Notes under the pieces: generated by a model
What the model saw: the letters and a program-made list of their open reading frames with translations, nothing else
The model's database searches: none
Told to the model about the DNA's origin: nothing
In this document: piece by piece, positions 55,292-64,000 of the stretch
Layout of the letters: the number at the start of each line of letters is the position of its first letter
How positions within the stretch are numbered: the first letter of the stretch is position 1
Source of the DNA: Natrarchaeobaculum sulfurireducens
Lineage (GTDB): Archaea > Halobacteriota > Halobacteria > Halobacteriales > Natrialbaceae
Assembly: GCF_003430825.1 (NCBI RefSeq)
Contig: NZ_CP024047.1
Location: 3,410,001 to 3,474,000 of the forward strand
DNA length: 64,000 bases
Reading direction: 5' to 3'
Program-made: the position numbers and the translations under genes

Positions 55292-55801
55292 ATGCACTCG
55301 AGCAGGATCGACAGGCGAACGCTCCTGGCTGGCGGTGCCACGCTCGCGACCATCGCTCTCGTTGGCTGTCTCGAGGACGACGACGAGGACGAACCCGAGC
55401 CCGTCGTCGACGCCGCAGAGTCGCTCGAGGAAGAGACCGATCCGGATGCCTGGCACGAGGTCGAGTCGATCCGTTTCGACGGCTGGGTCGGCGGTTGGGT
55501 CGGCGTCGAACCCGACGTCATCGACCGCGTCGAGAACCCGACGCTCGTCCTTGTCGAAGGTCGGGAGTACGAACTGACCTGGGAGAACATGGACGGCGTT
55601 CACCACAATTTCGCCTTCTGGGACGCCGACCGCGAGGGCGTCCGTGACTACGCGACCGACGGCAACGAAGAGAAGGGGGAAACCGAGACGCTCAGGTTCG
55701 AGGCAACACCCGAGATGGCGACCTACCGCTGTGAGTACCAGCAGGAGGGGCAGGTCGGCGACGTCGAGATTCTCGAGAATATCACTGATTCTGACGACTG
55801 A
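55292..55801 (+). CDS. Cupredoxin-fold lipoprotein lacking full copper ligands
   Basis: A 169-residue exported protein: RRTLLAGGATLATIALVGC is a twin-arginine lipoprotein signal. The mature part matches the halocyanin/plastocyanin fold, with ELTWENMDGVHHNFAFW holding the first histidine and MATYRCEYQQEGQVGDVEIL the cysteine. However, the second histidine and the methionine after the cysteine, needed for a type 1 copper site, are absent (QQEGQV in their place). It may bind no copper or bind it differently. It has its own short upstream region. Confidence 0.75.
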   Translation: MHSSRIDRRTLLAGGATLATIALVGCLEDDDEDEPEPVVDAAESLEEETDPDAWHEVESIRFDGWVGGWVGVEPDVIDRVENPTLVLVEGREYELTWENMDGVHHNFAFWDADREGVRDYATDGNEEKGETETLRFEATPEMATYRCEYQQEGQVGDVEILENITDSDD

Positions 55802-55864
55802 GCAACTGTGACGGGTGAACTCCCCGACGTACTTTTGCTTACAGACATCGTAGTAGTGTGTGCA

Positions 55865-56638
55865 ATGGAACCATTACTCACAGACCACGTCGCAGTCATC
55901 ACCGGTGCAGCGAGCGGCAACGGCCGGGCGATCGCCCGACGGTTCGCAGCCGAAGGAGCGGACGTCGTCGTCGCCGACCTCCAGAAAGAACCACGGGAGG
56001 GCGGCGAGCCAACCCACGAGGTACTCGAAGCGGAGACGGACGCCCGCGCGACGTTCGTCGAGTGTGACGTGACGTCGGTTTCGGACCTCGAGAACGCCGT
56101 CGAGGCGGCCGAGGAGTTCGGCGGCGTAACCGTGATGGTCAACAACGCCGGGATCTTCCACGGCGAGGAGTTCCTCGAGGTCGACGAGGAGGCGTTCGAT
56201 CGGATGATGGACATCAACGTCAAAGGCGTCTACTTCGGTGCGCAAGCGGCCGCGAAACGGATGGTCGAGGGCGACGGCGGATCGATCATCAACCTTGCGT
56301 CAGTCGCCGGCCTCGAGGGCTCCGGCGAGTTCGTCACCTACTGCGGAACGAAAGGCGCCGTGCGACTCCTGACGTACTCGATGGCCGGCCGGCTTGGCCC
56401 CGACGGCATCCGCGTCAACGCGATCCACCCGGGACTGATCGAGACGACGATGACCACCGACGATTACGCCATCATCGGCACTGATGCCGAAGCAGGATTC
56501 CTCGAGTCGATCCCCGCCCGCCGGGCTGGCCAACCCGACGACGTCGCCGATGCGGCGGTCTATCTCGCGAGCGATCTTGCGGACTACGTCAACGGCGAAT
56601 CGCTCGTCGTCGACGGCGGGATGTCGAACACCCAGTAA
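55865..56638 (+). CDS. Short-chain dehydrogenase/reductase
   Basis: A 257-residue NAD(P)-dependent oxidoreductase. TGAASGNGRAIARRF is the cofactor site, NNAGIF the structural motif, and SVAGLEGSGEFVTYCGTKGA holds catalytic Ser-Tyr-Lys (YxxxK). The C-terminal VNGESLVVDGGM is typical of the family. The start ATG at 55865 is preceded by a TATA-like ACTTTTGC at 55831-55838. Substrate unknown. Confidence 0.92.
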   Translation: MEPLLTDHVAVITGAASGNGRAIARRFAAEGADVVVADLQKEPREGGEPTHEVLEAETDARATFVECDVTSVSDLENAVEAAEEFGGVTVMVNNAGIFHGEEFLEVDEEAFDRMMDINVKGVYFGAQAAAKRMVEGDGGSIINLASVAGLEGSGEFVTYCGTKGAVRLLTYSMAGRLGPDGIRVNAIHPGLIETTMTTDDYAIIGTDAEAGFLESIPARRAGQPDDVADAAVYLASDLADYVNGESLVVDGGMSNTQ

Positions 56639-56704
56639 CGAGAGCGATCCGAGCGAGGGTCGGCACCCAGAAATGCGTGCCGGCTTGGAGAACCAGCGCC
56701 CAAT

Positions 56705-57118
56705 TCAGCGGACGACCGTCACCGGAACGGGCGCGCGACGGACGACGTTTTCGGCGACACTGCCGAGCAAGACGCGAGAAACGCCAGCACGGCCGTGGTT
56801 GCCGATGATGATATGCTCGACGTCGTTCTCCTCGGCGAACGCTGCGATCTCGCGGGCTGGATTCCCGACGGCGATCTCCGTTCGGTAGTCGACCTCCTCG
56901 GTCGCGAGGTCGTCGATCTCCTCCACCAGGGTCTGGGAGGCGTTCTCCCGGCGCTCCGCGAGGTACTCTTTGGCGAGTTCGATGCCTGCGCCCGTCGATC
57001 CGTCGGCGGCCTCAACGACGCGCAACAGGACGAGTTCCTCGTCCGGATACCGTTCGAACGCGTGTTTGGCTGCCTTCTGTGCCGGCTCCGAACCATCGTA
57101 GGCGACGAGTATTGCCAT
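56705..57118 (-). CDS. Universal stress protein UspA family
   Basis: A 137-residue stress protein of the UspA fold. It begins MAILVAYDGSEPAQKAAKHA and ends with the ATP-binding motif GNHGRAGVSRVLLGSVAENV followed by VRRAPVPVTVV. Such proteins help cells survive starvation and other stress. Stand-alone gene with its own start at 57118. Confidence 0.93.
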   Translation of the reverse strand: MAILVAYDGSEPAQKAAKHAFERYPDEELVLLRVVEAADGSTGAGIELAKEYLAERRENASQTLVEEIDDLATEEVDYRTEIAVGNPAREIAAFAEENDVEHIIIGNHGRAGVSRVLLGSVAENVVRRAPVPVTVVR

Positions 57119-57214
57119 ACTCGAGCGTTTTCGCGCGAACGGTTTAAATGCAGCCGAGACTGCAGACGAGCGGGAACCTCAACTCGTCTACACGGATCTC
57201 TTTGCTCTTTTGCT

Positions 57215-57380
57215 CACGGGTCGCTACGCTCCCCGTTCGCATTCCCGCGGTTCTCACTCGCTTTGCTCGCTCTAAACCGCGTTACCCACGGGTCGCTACG
57301 CTCCCCGTTCGCATTTTCGAGGCCTTCCCTTCGGTCAGTCCTCGCTCTCTCCACGGGTCGCTACGCTACCCGTTCCGACT
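57215..57380. repeat. Three copies of a GGGTCGCTACGCT element
   Basis: The 20-base core CACGGGTCGCTACGCTCCCC recurs at 57215, 57287 and (with one change) 57352, each followed by GTTCGCATT or GTTCCG. A CGGGT...ACCCG pairing makes the third copy a near-palindrome, and the surrounding sequence has more inverted runs such as GAGAGC...GCTCTC. It lies just after the end of the M29 peptidase gene and before the end of uspA, so both genes run away from it or into it. I read it as a haloarchaeal interspersed palindromic repeat, not a gene. Confidence 0.65.
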
Positions 57381-57397
57381 CGAGAGCTTCGCTTCGC

Positions 57398-58489
57398 TCA
57401 GCTCTCGCTCTCCTCAAACACAAACGTCCCATCTTCCTGGACTCGCTCGCCATCCACCTCGATGAACGAGTCCTCGCTCATGTCAACGATCATGTCGACG
57501 TGGACGGCCGAATCGTTCTGTTCGTTGCCCTCACCGACGGTATCGTCGTAGGCCCGGCCGACGGCCATGTGGACGGTGTCGCCCATCTTCTCGTCGAAGA
57601 GCATGTTGTAGGTGAACCGATCGATGTCGCGGTTCATCCCGATGCCGAGTTCGCCCAATCGGCGCGCGCCGTCGTCGGTGTTCAACACCTCGGTGAGGAG
57701 GGCCTCGTTCTTCGCCGCCGAATGGGAGACGACCTCGCCGCCTTCGAACTCGAGATAGACGTCCGTGATCTCTCTGCCCTGGTGGTACAGCGGCATGTCG
57801 AACAGCACCTCACCCTCGACGCTGTCGGGAACGGGCGCGGTGAAGACCTCGCCGCCGGGGAGGTTGTGCTCGCCGTAATCGTTGCGCGTTGGGTTGCCGT
57901 CGACGGACATCGTGACGTCGGTGGTATCACCGCTCACGATCCGTACCTCGTCGGCGGGATCGAGGATCTCGACCATGTGCTGCTGGTGGGCGCGCTGGTC
58001 GTCCCAGTCTTTGTTGACCGCGTCCCAGACGAAGTTCTCGTAGCCCTCCGTGCTCATCTCCGCGAGCTGGGCGTTCGCCGGTGCGGGAAACTGCGTGAGA
58101 CACCACCGCGTCGAGAGCCGCTCCTCGAGAATCGGTCGGTGGGCCTGCTGGTAGGCCGCGCTGATCTCGGGGTCGACGTCTGCGGTCTGGGTGACGTTGT
58201 CGCTCGCCCGGATCGCAATGTAGACGTCCGTCTCCTCGATGAGCGCGAGTTCGTGGGCGGGCGTCTCGAACTCGTCATCAGACGCCCGAAGGTAGGCCCG
58301 CTGGGCGCGCTTGCCCGTCCGCTGGCTCGTCGTCACGGGATTCGCGCCCGCGTCTCCGATCACTTCGTGGAGGGCGACCACGAGGTCCTCGGCGACCGGG
58401 TGGGCGTCGACGACGACGTTGTCGCCAGCCTGCAGGTCGACCGAGTGGTTCGCGATGATCTCGGCGTGTTCGCGAATGCGTGGATCCAT
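57398..58489 (-). CDS. Aminopeptidase, peptidase family M29
   Basis: A 363-residue metallopeptidase of the AmpS/PepT-like M29 family that removes N-terminal amino acids. Metal ligands are in GGEVFTAPVPDSVEGEVLF (first glutamate), GELGIGMN (Glu), DEKMGDTVHMAVG (histidine) and HVDMIVDM. The N-terminal half shows the family sequences VDLQAGDNVVVDA and DAGANPVTT. ATG at 58489. Stand-alone gene. Confidence 0.9.
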   Translation of the reverse strand: MDPRIREHAEIIANHSVDLQAGDNVVVDAHPVAEDLVVALHEVIGDAGANPVTTSQRTGKRAQRAYLRASDDEFETPAHELALIEETDVYIAIRASDNVTQTADVDPEISAAYQQAHRPILEERLSTRWCLTQFPAPANAQLAEMSTEGYENFVWDAVNKDWDDQRAHQQHMVEILDPADEVRIVSGDTTDVTMSVDGNPTRNDYGEHNLPGGEVFTAPVPDSVEGEVLFDMPLYHQGREITDVYLEFEGGEVVSHSAAKNEALLTEVLNTDDGARRLGELGIGMNRDIDRFTYNMLFDEKMGDTVHMAVGRAYDDTVGEGNEQNDSAVHVDMIVDMSEDSFIEVDGERVQEDGTFVFEESES

Positions 58490-58562
58490 ATGTCACTGGA
58501 CTGCAAGCGATCGGATACCGTTTTCGGATCGAAATCCCCCGCCAGCTCGGCCAGCCAGTCGG

Positions 58563-58763
58563 TCAGTCGCGGTTTGCAAGAAAGATTCCCAGATAGATCG
58601 AGGCCAGCGCACACGCGACGCCAAGGCCGAACGCGAGCGTGTACGGCGACTCGAGGACGGGCTCCCCACCGTGGTCGACGACCCAGCCAGTGAAGCCGAC
58701 GATCACGAGCGCGAGCGCCGCCAGCCGAAGCGTCGAGACGACGGCTCGCGCGCGGCCGGTCAC
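58563..58763 (-). CDS. Small membrane protein, two TM helices
   Basis: A 66-residue protein from a GTG start at 58763 (MTGRARAVVSTLRLAALALV) with two hydrophobic segments and a short tail. A longer reading from 58895 adds low-quality sequence and overlaps the next gene, so the short form is chosen. Unknown function. Confidence 0.55.
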   Translation of the reverse strand: MTGRARAVVSTLRLAALALVIVGFTGWVVDHGGEPVLESPYTLAFGLGVACALASIYLGIFLANRD

Positions 58764-58866
58764 GGGATCACCTCGAGCCGTCGATCCAGCGGCTGGCAGC
58801 GCACGAGTCCGGCGAGCGCTCGAGCAAGCGCGTAACACGACGGAGTGCCTCGAGGCCAGCGCTGAC

Positions 58867-59823
58867 TCACTGTCGAACCACCCTGCCAGCGTCACCTGTC
58901 CGGGCGAGTTCCTGGACGAACGAGACTGTCGCTGCGGTTACGAGGAGTGCAAACGCTGGGCCGACCACGAGGGCGAGTAACACTCCGACACCGGCACCAA
59001 CGGTGACGAGAAGTGAGAGCACGATCGAAGCGATGGCGCACACGAGCGCGTGGCCGATCGCGAACCAGAAGTACGCGCGCTCTTGGAGACCAAACTGAGC
59101 GGAGCGACGAAACGCATCGACCAGCGACACGTCAGCGACGACGATCAGGAATGGCACGGCGTAGAACAGGTAGCCGAGCACGAGCACGACCGGGATCGCG
59201 AGCAGTATCAGACCCGGGAGAGCGAGTGCGAACGGAAACATTGCCAGGAACGCACCGAAGACGAGGAGGTGGTACAGGACGAGCCGAGGGCCGTACTGGC
59301 TGAGACAGCGACCGATCGCCGCGGGCTCATCGCGGAGACGCCGGTCGATCCCGCCGAGATAGCCCGCCGTAACGAGTCCCGCCATGACCGCGTAGACGAG
59401 AATCGCGATCCCGATTACCGTGAGCAGAGACGACTCGAGCGCCGGAAAGAACGTCTCGAGAGGCATATCGATCGACACGTCGGTGCCGGTCGTAGTCGCA
59501 CCGGGCTGTCCGCCGTTCGACGCCCCAGGACCGACGTGCTGTGTGTCGGCACCCGACGGCTCGGGCGGATCGACCAGATCCCAGAGAGTCAACAGCGGCG
59601 ACGGGAGAGAGAACTCGAGGTTGATCGACGCCGTCGTCGGATCGAGCGCGCGCTCGATCTGCTCGACCTCGAGCACTGAGAGTGCGAACGGCACCGTAAC
59701 GAACGGGAGGATGTCGTCGACGCGATCGGTTACATGGCCGAGGTGGCGCGGGAACGCGGCCGATCGCGAGGGACGCTCGCCCGAGCCGTTGGCAGTCGGG
59801 CTCGAGTTGGGTTCGGGGACCAT
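58867..59823 (-). CDS. Multi-pass membrane protein, unknown function
   Basis: A 318-residue membrane protein from ATG 59823 (MVPEPNSSPTANG). About six hydrophobic segments, including LLTVIGIAILVYAVMAGLVT, FGAFLAMFPFALALPGLILL and ASIVLSLLVTVGAGVGVLLA. The loop after the third helix contains GGIDRRLRDEPAAIGRCLSQ. This pattern resembles haloarchaeal DUF7847-like proteins, but I cannot confirm the family. Confidence 0.65.
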   Translation of the reverse strand: MVPEPNSSPTANGSGERPSRSAAFPRHLGHVTDRVDDILPFVTVPFALSVLEVEQIERALDPTTASINLEFSLPSPLLTLWDLVDPPEPSGADTQHVGPGASNGGQPGATTTGTDVSIDMPLETFFPALESSLLTVIGIAILVYAVMAGLVTAGYLGGIDRRLRDEPAAIGRCLSQYGPRLVLYHLLVFGAFLAMFPFALALPGLILLAIPVVLVLGYLFYAVPFLIVVADVSLVDAFRRSAQFGLQERAYFWFAIGHALVCAIASIVLSLLVTVGAGVGVLLALVVGPAFALLVTAATVSFVQELARTGDAGRVVRQ

Positions 59824-59987
59824 ATCGACCAGCACACACGATAGGCGATTGAAACCTTCGGTCGGGAGGATCAAACTGCGCGTGGCGTCGGTCAGTTCGA
59901 TTCGCTGGCAGTAAGAGCATCGACGGTCTCCGATCTGCGGCGGAGCCTATCGGGAGTTTATATTTTCCGATGTGCATCCTCCAGCGG

Positions 59988-60334
59988 ATGAAATCCGTCC
60001 GCGTGTCGCTCGGCCACGACCCGGAGGCGCTCGCGCCGATTCACGAGGGAATCTGTGCGTCGCCGGACGTCGGCCGCGAGGTCAGCCTCGGCGGGCAGGC
60101 CGTCGACGGCGTCGAAACGATTCCGCGTTCGTCTACGGCGAACTCGAGACGTACGAGTCGATTCTGGCCGATCTCGAGGCCGTCCGTGAGTACGACGTGA
60201 CGCCGGCTGACGACAGGTTCTTGTGCTATCTCCGCCGACGAACTCGAGGTGCGGTCTCGACGACCTCGAAGCTCCTCCGTCGGGGAGAGGCGAACGTCGT
60301 CGGGTATTTCTTCCGTGGCCACACACCTCGAGGC
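59988..60334 (+). pseudogene. Frameshifted, truncated bat-type HTH regulator
   Basis: From ATG 59988 the first frame reads MKSVRVSLGHDPEALAPIHE and on to VDGVETI, the N-terminus of haloarchaeal bacterio-opsin-activator-type regulators. Near 60118-60125 the homology jumps to another frame (SAFVYGELETYESILADLEA and VREYDVTPADDRFLCYLRR), so one base has been lost or gained. The C-terminal half, including the HTH, is missing; after about 60330 the frame runs straight into threonine aldolase. A TATA-like GTTTATATTTTCC at 59956-59968 still lies before the start. Not functional as a full regulator. Confidence 0.75.
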
Positions 60335-61354
<1,020 letters not shown>

Positions 61355-61372
61355 GAGAATCCTGCCCGACTG

Positions 61373-61507
61373 CTATCGGCCGCCGCGCATCCCGTCGCGG
61401 AACTCGAGGATCGTCCGTCGGAGCAACAGGTAGGTGAAGAAGATCAACGAGAGCAAGATCAGGACGATAGCGATGATGACGGGGTCGTCAGGAAGGAACT
61501 CGAGCAT
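61373..61507 (-). CDS. Very small membrane protein
   Basis: A 44-residue protein (MLEFLPDDPVIIAIVLILLS then LIFFTYLLLRRTILEFRDGM) with one membrane helix and a basic cytoplasmic tail. It converges with ltaE. The composition and length match small conserved haloarchaeal proteins; role unknown. Confidence 0.65.
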   Translation of the reverse strand: MLEFLPDDPVIIAIVLILLSLIFFTYLLLRRTILEFRDGMRGGR

Positions 61508-61921
61508 ACGCAAGCGATACCCGACCAGCGTCCAAAACCGTTTCGACGTTGCAGACCTGCCACATCGGATGGACGCCGCCGACCGCCCACCGGCCACATC
61601 GGATGGACGCCGCCGACTGCCCACCGGTCGCCCACCGCTCGCTGACCGACGATTCCGGTAGGTGAAATCCGTGTTTCAGCTTCCGCTGTATATAATGCCC
61701 GACGACGTGTACCCGAAACTGCGTCTCGAACGCCGGCCTGGCAGGGTATCGACACCCGCCAGTTCGATTCCACCCCACCGGTCGCAAAGACGCGTCCCGA
61801 GCCCGTCACGACACCGCTCCCGTCGGTCGGGTTCGCCCCCATCATCGCCCATCTCCCGCTGACGTTCGGCCCACGTCGCCCTCCACCGACAGTCCGAACC
61901 CGACTCGAGCCGAGCTGTCCG
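61508..61921. other. Intergenic region with a 34-bp tandem pair
   Basis: About 414 bases between the small membrane protein and phosphoesterase genes, on the same strand. It contains two copies of a 34-base unit (61561-61628). No gene is supported. Confidence 0.5.
61561..61628. repeat. Two tandem copies of a 34-bp unit
   Basis: CACATCGGATGGACGCCGCC followed by GACCGCCCACCGGC at 61561 and again, with two base changes, at 61595. Length not a multiple of three; no gene overlaps. Possibly a minisatellite. Confidence 0.7.
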
Positions 61922-62434
61922 CTACGCCGTCGACACCGAAATAGACTCGACGAGCGTGCCGTCCGGGTCGCGAATCTCGCCCTCGAGTCCCGTCTCCGTC
62001 TCCTCGAGAACGGCGAATCCAGGACGGTTGCCGCGGGGTTGGGCGTGACTGCCGGGGTTGAGCAGGAGACAGTCCGCCGCGTCGATCACGGTCGGCCGGT
62101 GGCTGTGGCCGAAGACGACGACGTCGGCGTCGTGAGAACGGCCGAACAGGGCGAGGCCGGTTTCGCCGCTGTCGCTGCGGTGGGTGACCGCGAATCGGAC
62201 GCCGCCCGCCTCGACGACGCGCGTTGCGGGGAGACGGTCACGGACTGCCACACTGTCGGCGTTACCGTGAACGGCATAGAGCAGGTCACACTCCGCCTGA
62301 AAGGCCTCGAGTGCGGCGACGCTAGTGAAGTCACCGGCGTGGATCACCACGTCGGCCTCGCGGGCCGCCGCCAGCGCCTCAGCCTCGAGGGCGTGGCCAT
62401 GGCTGCTGTGCGTATCGGAGAAAATCGCGATCAT
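61922..62434 (-). CDS. YfcE-type metallophosphoesterase
   Basis: A 170-residue calcineurin-like phosphoesterase. Metal and active-site motifs in order: FSDTHSSHGH (residues 5-14), VIHAGDFTS, VHGNAD and FGHSHRP, the classic set for YfcE-like enzymes. ATG at 62434. Activity on phosphodiesters is typical; the biological substrate is unknown. Confidence 0.9.
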   Translation of the reverse strand: MIAIFSDTHSSHGHALEAEALAAAREADVVIHAGDFTSVAALEAFQAECDLLYAVHGNADSVAVRDRLPATRVVEAGGVRFAVTHRSDSGETGLALFGRSHDADVVVFGHSHRPTVIDAADCLLLNPGSHAQPRGNRPGFAVLEETETGLEGEIRDPDGTLVESISVSTA

Positions 62435-62496
62435 GTCGGCAACTTCGGCAGGGGACGTGACGTGCCTTTCGACCTCGAGTGCGGGCTCGGGGCCGC

Positions 62497-62913
62497 TCAC
62501 CCGACGGTGCCGCCCTCGCTGACGCCGCTGTCGTCGTAGCCCGCCACGAGCGTCGATCCGGGTGGCCGATCGTTCAAAACGGCTTCGACAGTCGTCGCCT
62601 CCAGATCGACCGTCGACTTGAGCGGAACCCACCCGTCGTCGTCGACGGCGACTGCCACGTCGGTCGGGCTCGCGCCGGGGGGTAGCTTCGATGGGTCGTA
62701 GGCCAGCGAGATTCGGACCGCTTCGACCGCCTTCAGGCCGTCGGTGTCGCGGATATCGACGGGGCGTGAGAGCGCGTCGACTGGCGGGTCGCGTGCGCTC
62801 TTCTCGAGCCCGAACGTCTCGGGGACGACGCCCGCGACGACGGCGACGCGAGCGCCGACGGACTCGAGGGCAAACTCGGCGACGTTACTGGAATCGTAAC
62901 CGGGGATGGCCAT
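62497..62913 (-). CDS. Hypothetical acidic protein with surface-adhesin-like module
   Basis: A 138-residue protein from ATG 62913 (MAIPGYDSSNVAEFALESVG). The C-terminal half (ISLAYDPSKLPPGASPTDVA, VPLKSTVDLEATTVEAVLN) resembles the beta-rich modules placed before the PGF-CTERM end of haloarchaeal surface proteins. It has no signal peptide and no sorting motif, so it may be a fragment of a larger lost gene or a short soluble relative. Function unknown. Confidence 0.5.
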   Translation of the reverse strand: MAIPGYDSSNVAEFALESVGARVAVVAGVVPETFGLEKSARDPPVDALSRPVDIRDTDGLKAVEAVRISLAYDPSKLPPGASPTDVAVAVDDDGWVPLKSTVDLEATTVEAVLNDRPPGSTLVAGYDDSGVSEGGTVG

Positions 62914-63023
62914 GCTCGAGGCGAGGGACTCGACCCCTATGGCCGTACACCCCGCGATAGCCGGTCGTGTTTTACCAGAACAGGTCACTCGGTTTTCGCC
63001 GTCGGCGTTCGCTGGGACGAACG

Positions 63024-63030
63024 CTTTTAT
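63024..63030 (+). promoter_or_regulatory. TATA-like box of the helicase gene
   Basis: CTTTTAT, 28 bases before the GTG at 63055; supports the GTG start. Confidence 0.55.
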
Positions 63031-63054
63031 TCGAGGAAGAACCAATCACCTACC

Positions 63055-64000
63055 GTGTCCGAGACGAGCGGCTACATGCGGTTTTTCCCGTACGAACAGC
63101 CGTACGCGAACCAGCACGAGGCGATGGATCGCATCTACAACGCGTTGACCCGCGGCCAGGACGTCCTCTTCGAGGGGGCCTGTGGGACGGGAAAGACGCT
63201 CTCGTCGCTCGTCCCCGCTCTCGAGGTCGCCCGGAAACAGGGCAAGACCGTCGTCATCACCACGAGCGTCCACCAGCAGATGCGCCAGTTCGTCGCCGAA
63301 GCCCGCGCGATCACCCGCGAAGAGCCCATCCGAACGGTCGTCTTCAAAGGGAAAGGGGAGATGTGTCACATCGACGTCGGCTACGAGGAGTGTCAGACCC
63401 TCCGTGACAACACCCGCGCAGTCGTCGACACCGAACGCGACAAACGACAGCTCGAGCGTCGTCAACGCGAACTCCTCGCCGAAAGCCAGAGTGGCGACGG
63501 GAGCGCGACCGACGCCCGCTCTGCGGTGATGGACGAACTCGAGTCGATCGACGACCGCCTCGAAGACCTCGAGGAGAAGAACGTCTGTGAGTACTACCGG
63601 ACCAACCTGACCGGGGACACCGACGACTTCTTCGCGTGGCTGTTCGACGATGTGCGCACACCGGAGGACGTCTACGAGTACGCCGAGCGCGAGGGTTTTT
63701 GTGGCTACGAACTGTTGAAAGAGGGTATCGAGGGCGTCGATCTGGTCGTCTGTAACTACCACCACGTACTCGACGGCGGCATTCGCGAGCAGTTCTTCCG
63801 CTGGCTCGGTCGCGACCCCGAGGACGTCATCGCCGTCTTCGACGAGGCACACAACGTCGAGGACGCCGCCCGCGAGCACGCGAGTCGAAGTTGCTCCGAA
63901 CGGACGTTCGAGTCCGCACTCGACGAACTCGGCGACACCGACGACCCCCGAACCGAGGACGCCGCCAACGTCCTCTCGGCCTTTCACCGCGCACTCGTCG
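63055..64000 (+). CDS. XPD/Rad3-type Fe-S DNA helicase, N-terminal part (3' end outside window)
   Basis: The first 315 residues of a superfamily 2 helicase. Walker A is EGACGTGKTLSSLVP near residue 40. Four cysteines that can bind the Fe-S cluster are in KGKGEMC, GYEEC, KNVCEYY and EGFCGYE, and the Walker B DEAH box is in FDEAHNVEDAARE near residue 260. These are the hallmarks of XPD/DinG helicases, which unwind DNA 5' to 3' in repair. GTG start at 63055 after a TATA box. The frame runs past base 64000. Confidence 0.92.
   Translation, partial: MSETSGYMRFFPYEQPYANQHEAMDRIYNALTRGQDVLFEGACGTGKTLSSLVPALEVARKQGKTVVITTSVHQQMRQFVAEARAITREEPIRTVVFKGKGEMCHIDVGYEECQTLRDNTRAVVDTERDKRQLERRQRELLAESQSGDGSATDARSAVMDELESIDDRLEDLEEKNVCEYYRTNLTGDTDDFFAWLFDDVRTPEDVYEYAEREGFCGYELLKEGIEGVDLVVCNYHHVLDGGIREQFFRWLGRDPEDVIAVFDEAHNVEDAAREHASRSCSERTFESALDELGDTDDPRTEDAANVLSAFHRALV

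Overview
The window is chromosomal DNA from a halophilic archaeon, most likely a member of the Natrialbales such as a Natrinema, Haloterrigena or Natronorubrum relative. The proteins are very acidic and the DNA is GC-rich with frequent CTCGAG. Most genes have an AT-rich TATA-like box 25-30 bases before the start codon, the layout of leaderless haloarchaeal transcripts. The gene content fits: RadA, Hjc, L39e/L31e/aIF6, L18Ae/prefoldin/FtsY, SRP54, HalOD1 proteins, PspAB, a bat-type sensor and twin-arginine lipoproteins. The genus is inference.

Layout. 1-6.2 kb: the 3' part of leuS, a doubtful small gene, a membrane Fe-S oxidoreductase, a CmI4-like protein, a winged-helix protein, an HD hydrolase and a SufU/IscU scaffold. 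6.5-14.5 kb: radA, a beta-propeller protein, pspAB, a SWIM protein, an AidB-like acyl-CoA dehydrogenase, hjc and a CPBP protease. 14.5-21.5 kb: a 1643-residue multi-PAS/GAF regulator with a HalOD1 protein and a degenerate receiver-PAS protein alongside. 21.6-25.5 kb: a twin-arginine protein and an ABC exporter with tandemly duplicated permeases, preceded by six 38-bp tandem repeats. 25.5-29.6 kb: AhcY and an adenosine-type deaminase on either side of a secreted repeat protein. 29.6-37 kb: an FkbM methyltransferase, a SpoIIM-like protein, a CopA copper ATPase and a CPA1 antiporter with TrkA domains.

37-46.2 kb is the conserved translation and targeting core (thpR, rpl39e-rpl31e-tif6, rpl18a-pfdA-ftsY, srp54), with thiE-thiM between ftsY and srp54. 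At 46.2-47.1 kb a maoC remnant abuts an AT-rich stretch with a lipoprotein gene, which looks like a small acquired segment. 47-50 kb has the UPF0201/UPF0200 pair, two small membrane proteins, tRNA-Arg(TCT) and almost 1 kb with little coding signal. 50-57 kb holds DoxX, a zinc ribbon, a GCS2 glutamate-cysteine ligase-like enzyme, a short FAD protein, VOC, hydrolase, cupredoxin-like and SDR genes, and UspA. 57-64 kb has an M29 aminopeptidase, membrane proteins, a broken bat-type regulator that runs in frame into threonine aldolase, a phosphoesterase, and the 5' part of an XPD/Rad3-type helicase.

No complete insertion sequence, CRISPR array or prophage is visible. The least expected items are the 38-bp array before the ABC transporter, the 42-bp duplicated element at 41.5/41.6 kb, the AT-rich segment with a truncated maoC, the frameshifted regulator fused in frame to ltaE, the cupredoxin fold missing copper ligands, the half-length thioredoxin-reductase-like protein beside the ligase gene, and the secreted PDHAGP-repeat protein between two SAM-cycle enzymes.
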